A stretch of 64,000 nucleotides of DNA. It comes from Sipunculus nudus (taxonomy: Eukaryota; Annelida; Sipuncula; Golfingiida; Sipunculidae). A program made the position numbers and the translations under genes. Below, piece after piece: positions 61,691 to 64,000 of this stretch. The stretch is taken from the NCBI GenBank assembly GCA_026874595.1, contig CM049322.1:10247400-10311399 (forward strand), given 5' to 3'. Within the stretch, counting starts at the first letter, position 1. Each line of letters opens with the position of its first letter. The notes below the pieces were generated by a model that saw only the letters and a list, made by a program, of their open reading frames with translations, had not been told where the DNA came from and did no database searches.

Positions 61691-62859
61691 GGAGCGAGGA
61701 GCGATTTTCCTTAAATTAATGCGTCGTGCATCAAAATGTACCTAATCACATATTAGGTACATAGACATGAAATGTAGTAAATTCGCCTTAAAAATTACGT
61801 TATCGCTCATTATACCATTCAGAAACCCTTTGCTAACTCCTGTACATAAGTGAATAAAAAAACTTGTACCGGACAAGGTCCGTGGTGCTCAACGTAAACA
61901 TATATATTCATACCGCGCGACTTAATAATTCAAGGTTTTTCAAACTTTCAATATGTTTCTACAGTGCGTTTACTTTCATATTTGCTGTCCTCATTAAGGA
62001 ATGGTTTTGCCTCTACTCACGTAGTTTTTTTGTATGGAAACAATTGTTACATTGTTAGAAATTTGACTGAGACTATTGAGCACCATTATTTTTTTTTTAT
62101 AATGTAAATAGTATTGTATGGAACCTAAAACCAAGATACCAGTGCTTCTAACTTGAATATGGGTTTACCTACCTTATGTACATATATTGAATTCTTAATG
62201 CCAACTATTTACTTAGATTGTCTGTAGATGTTGTGTGGTTTATGAATGTAAAATTAATGATCTGTAGGTCATTCCTGTTCAGGGAGGGTTTTCCAATGCT
62301 CTTTGGTGTCATTATCAGGATCTCTTTGATTTCTTTTTTAAACATTGTGGAATATATAGCATGGCATCCTAACTTTGACAGGGAAGTAAATCAGAGTATA
62401 TATAAAATATTGTTCCACGACCAATGACCGGACTTGTAGTAAAATTCAGTCAGTCATCGCAGTGTACTTCCTTGTCATCTATTGATCTATTATCGGCGTG
62501 AGTAGAGCTCCAGCCCTCAACAGTTTGCCGAATATTTCAAAGAATATGACAACCTTGTCTACCTCTCCTTCACTTCGTCGTTTGGCTTATTTTTTTTTTT
62601 GGTGGAGGAAACCAAGTAATATATACATCTCACTGACATCTACAGAAATCAATTCAGGTTTCGGACGTGGCAGGGGCTTTCACAAATCCTGGAGTACCCC
62701 AAGCTCGTTGTACGTCTCATGCGGGTCCTGCATGTGTGTCATCCCCATTGCTTGGTCTTAACACCCAGATCATTTGCACTCGTGGGTGAGTAAAACACAA
62801 CTCAGCATCCCCATTTAGCCTGCAGAACGCATACATTGGATGAGGACCAATCATGAAAA

Positions 62860-62970
62860 ATCTCACCACTTGTCGGCTGAGGTTTTGACCCTCGAACTCT
62901 GGATTTGAACTCACGACCTCATATAGGTATACGGTTCAATTGGCAGGATCTTTTTATCAAACATACGAGT
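62860..62970 (-). mobile_element. possible tRNA-derived SINE head
   Basis: On the minus strand GAGTTCAAATCC (pol III box-B type, GTTCAAATC) follows TGCCAATTGAACCG (weak box-A type) at a tRNA-like spacing of about 35 bases. No tail or target duplication was defined and the fold was not computed. Confidence 0.25.
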
Positions 62971-63088
62971 CACTAAATAAATCGGGCATATTTTTCTTTT
63001 AATGTACGGCGGTTTAATGAACAAATGAGTTACGGAAATAAATTACGTCAATTTAAGCGACATTTAAATAAACGGATTATTTTTACAG

Positions 63089-63163
63089 ATTATGCCGTGT
63101 ACACCAAACAGATGGTAAACAATTATGTTGTTGTTTACCAAACAAGAGATCTCGTTGTGAAGG
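63089..63163 (+). CDS. candidate 75-bp phase 1-1 exon
   Basis: TTATTTTTACAG|ATTATGCC to GTGAAGG|GTAAGG, both near consensus. The single open frame reads YAVYTKQMVNNYVVVYQT then RDLVVK. Phase 1 on both sides. It could belong to the gene that starts at 56,302 only through an intermediate exon, since that donor is phase 0. No family is recognised. Confidence 0.3.
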
Positions 63164-63534
63164 GTAAGGACAAGATCCCCCGTATTCATATTCACAATAT
63201 AGTTCGGTGCTGGAATAATCAAAATGCCTTGCTTAAAATGTGTGATTAAAATCACTTTAAGGCTGAATACCAAAAGGACTGGGGTTGTTTTCCTTTAAAA
63301 AGGACGGATCCAAGTATACCAATTCCCGTGAAGCTGGTGCAAATTGATACATGAATTAAAATTAATTGTCAAAGGTCTGGTGATTACGGGGTGTATATTT
63401 TAATTATTATATAAACCATTTGATTTTTTTTAATCAGTGAAAGTTTCTGTGATATTATTTGTCAAAATTTCGAAGACTATGTACCTGAGAACAAGCTCCG
63501 ATTTAAGCCCCACTAAGTTAAAACATCGCTGAAA

Positions 63535-63539
<5 letters not shown>

Positions 63540-63574
<35 letters not shown>

Positions 63575-63576
63575 AA
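63540..63576. repeat. (AT)n microsatellite
   Basis: AT tract, followed by a shorter one at 63,596-63,607. Nothing recognisable runs from there to the window end. Confidence 0.93.
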
Positions 63577-64000
63577 TGTATCTGCTCATATGCATATATA
63601 TATATATCTGAATGTATATAAAGAGTGGAATCAAAATGTGGCACACATTTTTAATAATACGGGTTTGTGCAAGAGGTTGTTCAATTCACAAGGTTAACTG
63701 TCAACATGTTGTGTCACTCATCAGGACAAACCATCACACCGTATACACGGTACGTGCCACAGCTTGTAGCATGAATCTACGTAGTTGTAAATATATCTGA
63801 CAAAATATTATATGAACCTCTATATTTGCATTACTATACAGTCATCGTTCTATATTAATGAGCACCATAGTAATTTAAAGAAATAACAAAATTTTACCAC
63901 ATAATACTTATCGGATACAATTTGCCTCACGCAGACTAATTATAGCGTTTTAAAGTTTTCTTATGAAAGCTGTTGTTATTTCCATGTTGGTGTGGTTTGC

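Noticed and set aside
62498-62761. 87-codon plus-strand frame
   Set aside because: No domain, interrupted by a poly-T run and next to a probable SINE; likely repeat DNA.

Overview
This is eukaryotic, AT-rich, intron-bearing animal DNA with very low coding density. Long (AT)n, (CT)n and (ATT)n microsatellites, non-LTR and pogo-like transposon relics, MITE-like inverted repeats and spliceosomal GT-AG exon borders all point to a metazoan. The two recognisable genes are secreted C-type lectins. The one at 24 kb closely resembles molluscan perlucin-type lectins (EHCLELR and WND blocks), so I infer a mollusc or another lophotrochozoan. No species is claimed.

Layout. 0.5-2.1 kb: a MITE with ~400-bp terminal inverted repeats sitting between two (AT)n tracts. 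2.6-3.2 kb: a dispersed repeat with an inverted relative at 34.5-35.1 kb. 3.6-25.2 kb: a decayed tandem segmental duplication built from four kinds of block: an upstream block, a ~300-400-bp unit 'U' (four copies), a second unit, and a C-type lectin exon. It contains one lectin pseudogene (12.9-13.3 kb), one lectin remnant (18.3-18.5 kb) and one intact gene (23.4-25.2 kb). A 5'-truncated LINE relic lies at 9.1-12.3 kb on the minus strand. 26.3-27.7 kb: a near-identical ~705-bp tandem duplication. 28.5-34.4 kb: repeats with a GACTATCGGGGGACC box, opposed at both ends and bounded by (AT)n. 35.7-36.4 kb: a broken pogo/Tigger-like transposase. 40.8-42.4 kb, minus strand: a second intact three-exon C-type lectin of different architecture. 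44.3-51.5 kb: a duplicated region with three candidate phase 1-1 minus-strand exons, one of them Kazal-like and one tiny exon with two decayed relatives. 52-64 kb: mostly repeats, plus two candidate plus-strand exons (56.3 and 63.1 kb).

Biology. The two intact lectins are predicted secreted carbohydrate-recognition proteins, as in invertebrate innate immunity or shell matrix. They differ at the sugar/calcium site: the first has QPN plus WND, the second has EPN but WYD. The surrounding pseudogenes and duplicated flanks suggest local birth-and-death evolution of a lectin cluster. Exon joins are deduced from splice consensus and reading phase only; no transcript evidence is available.
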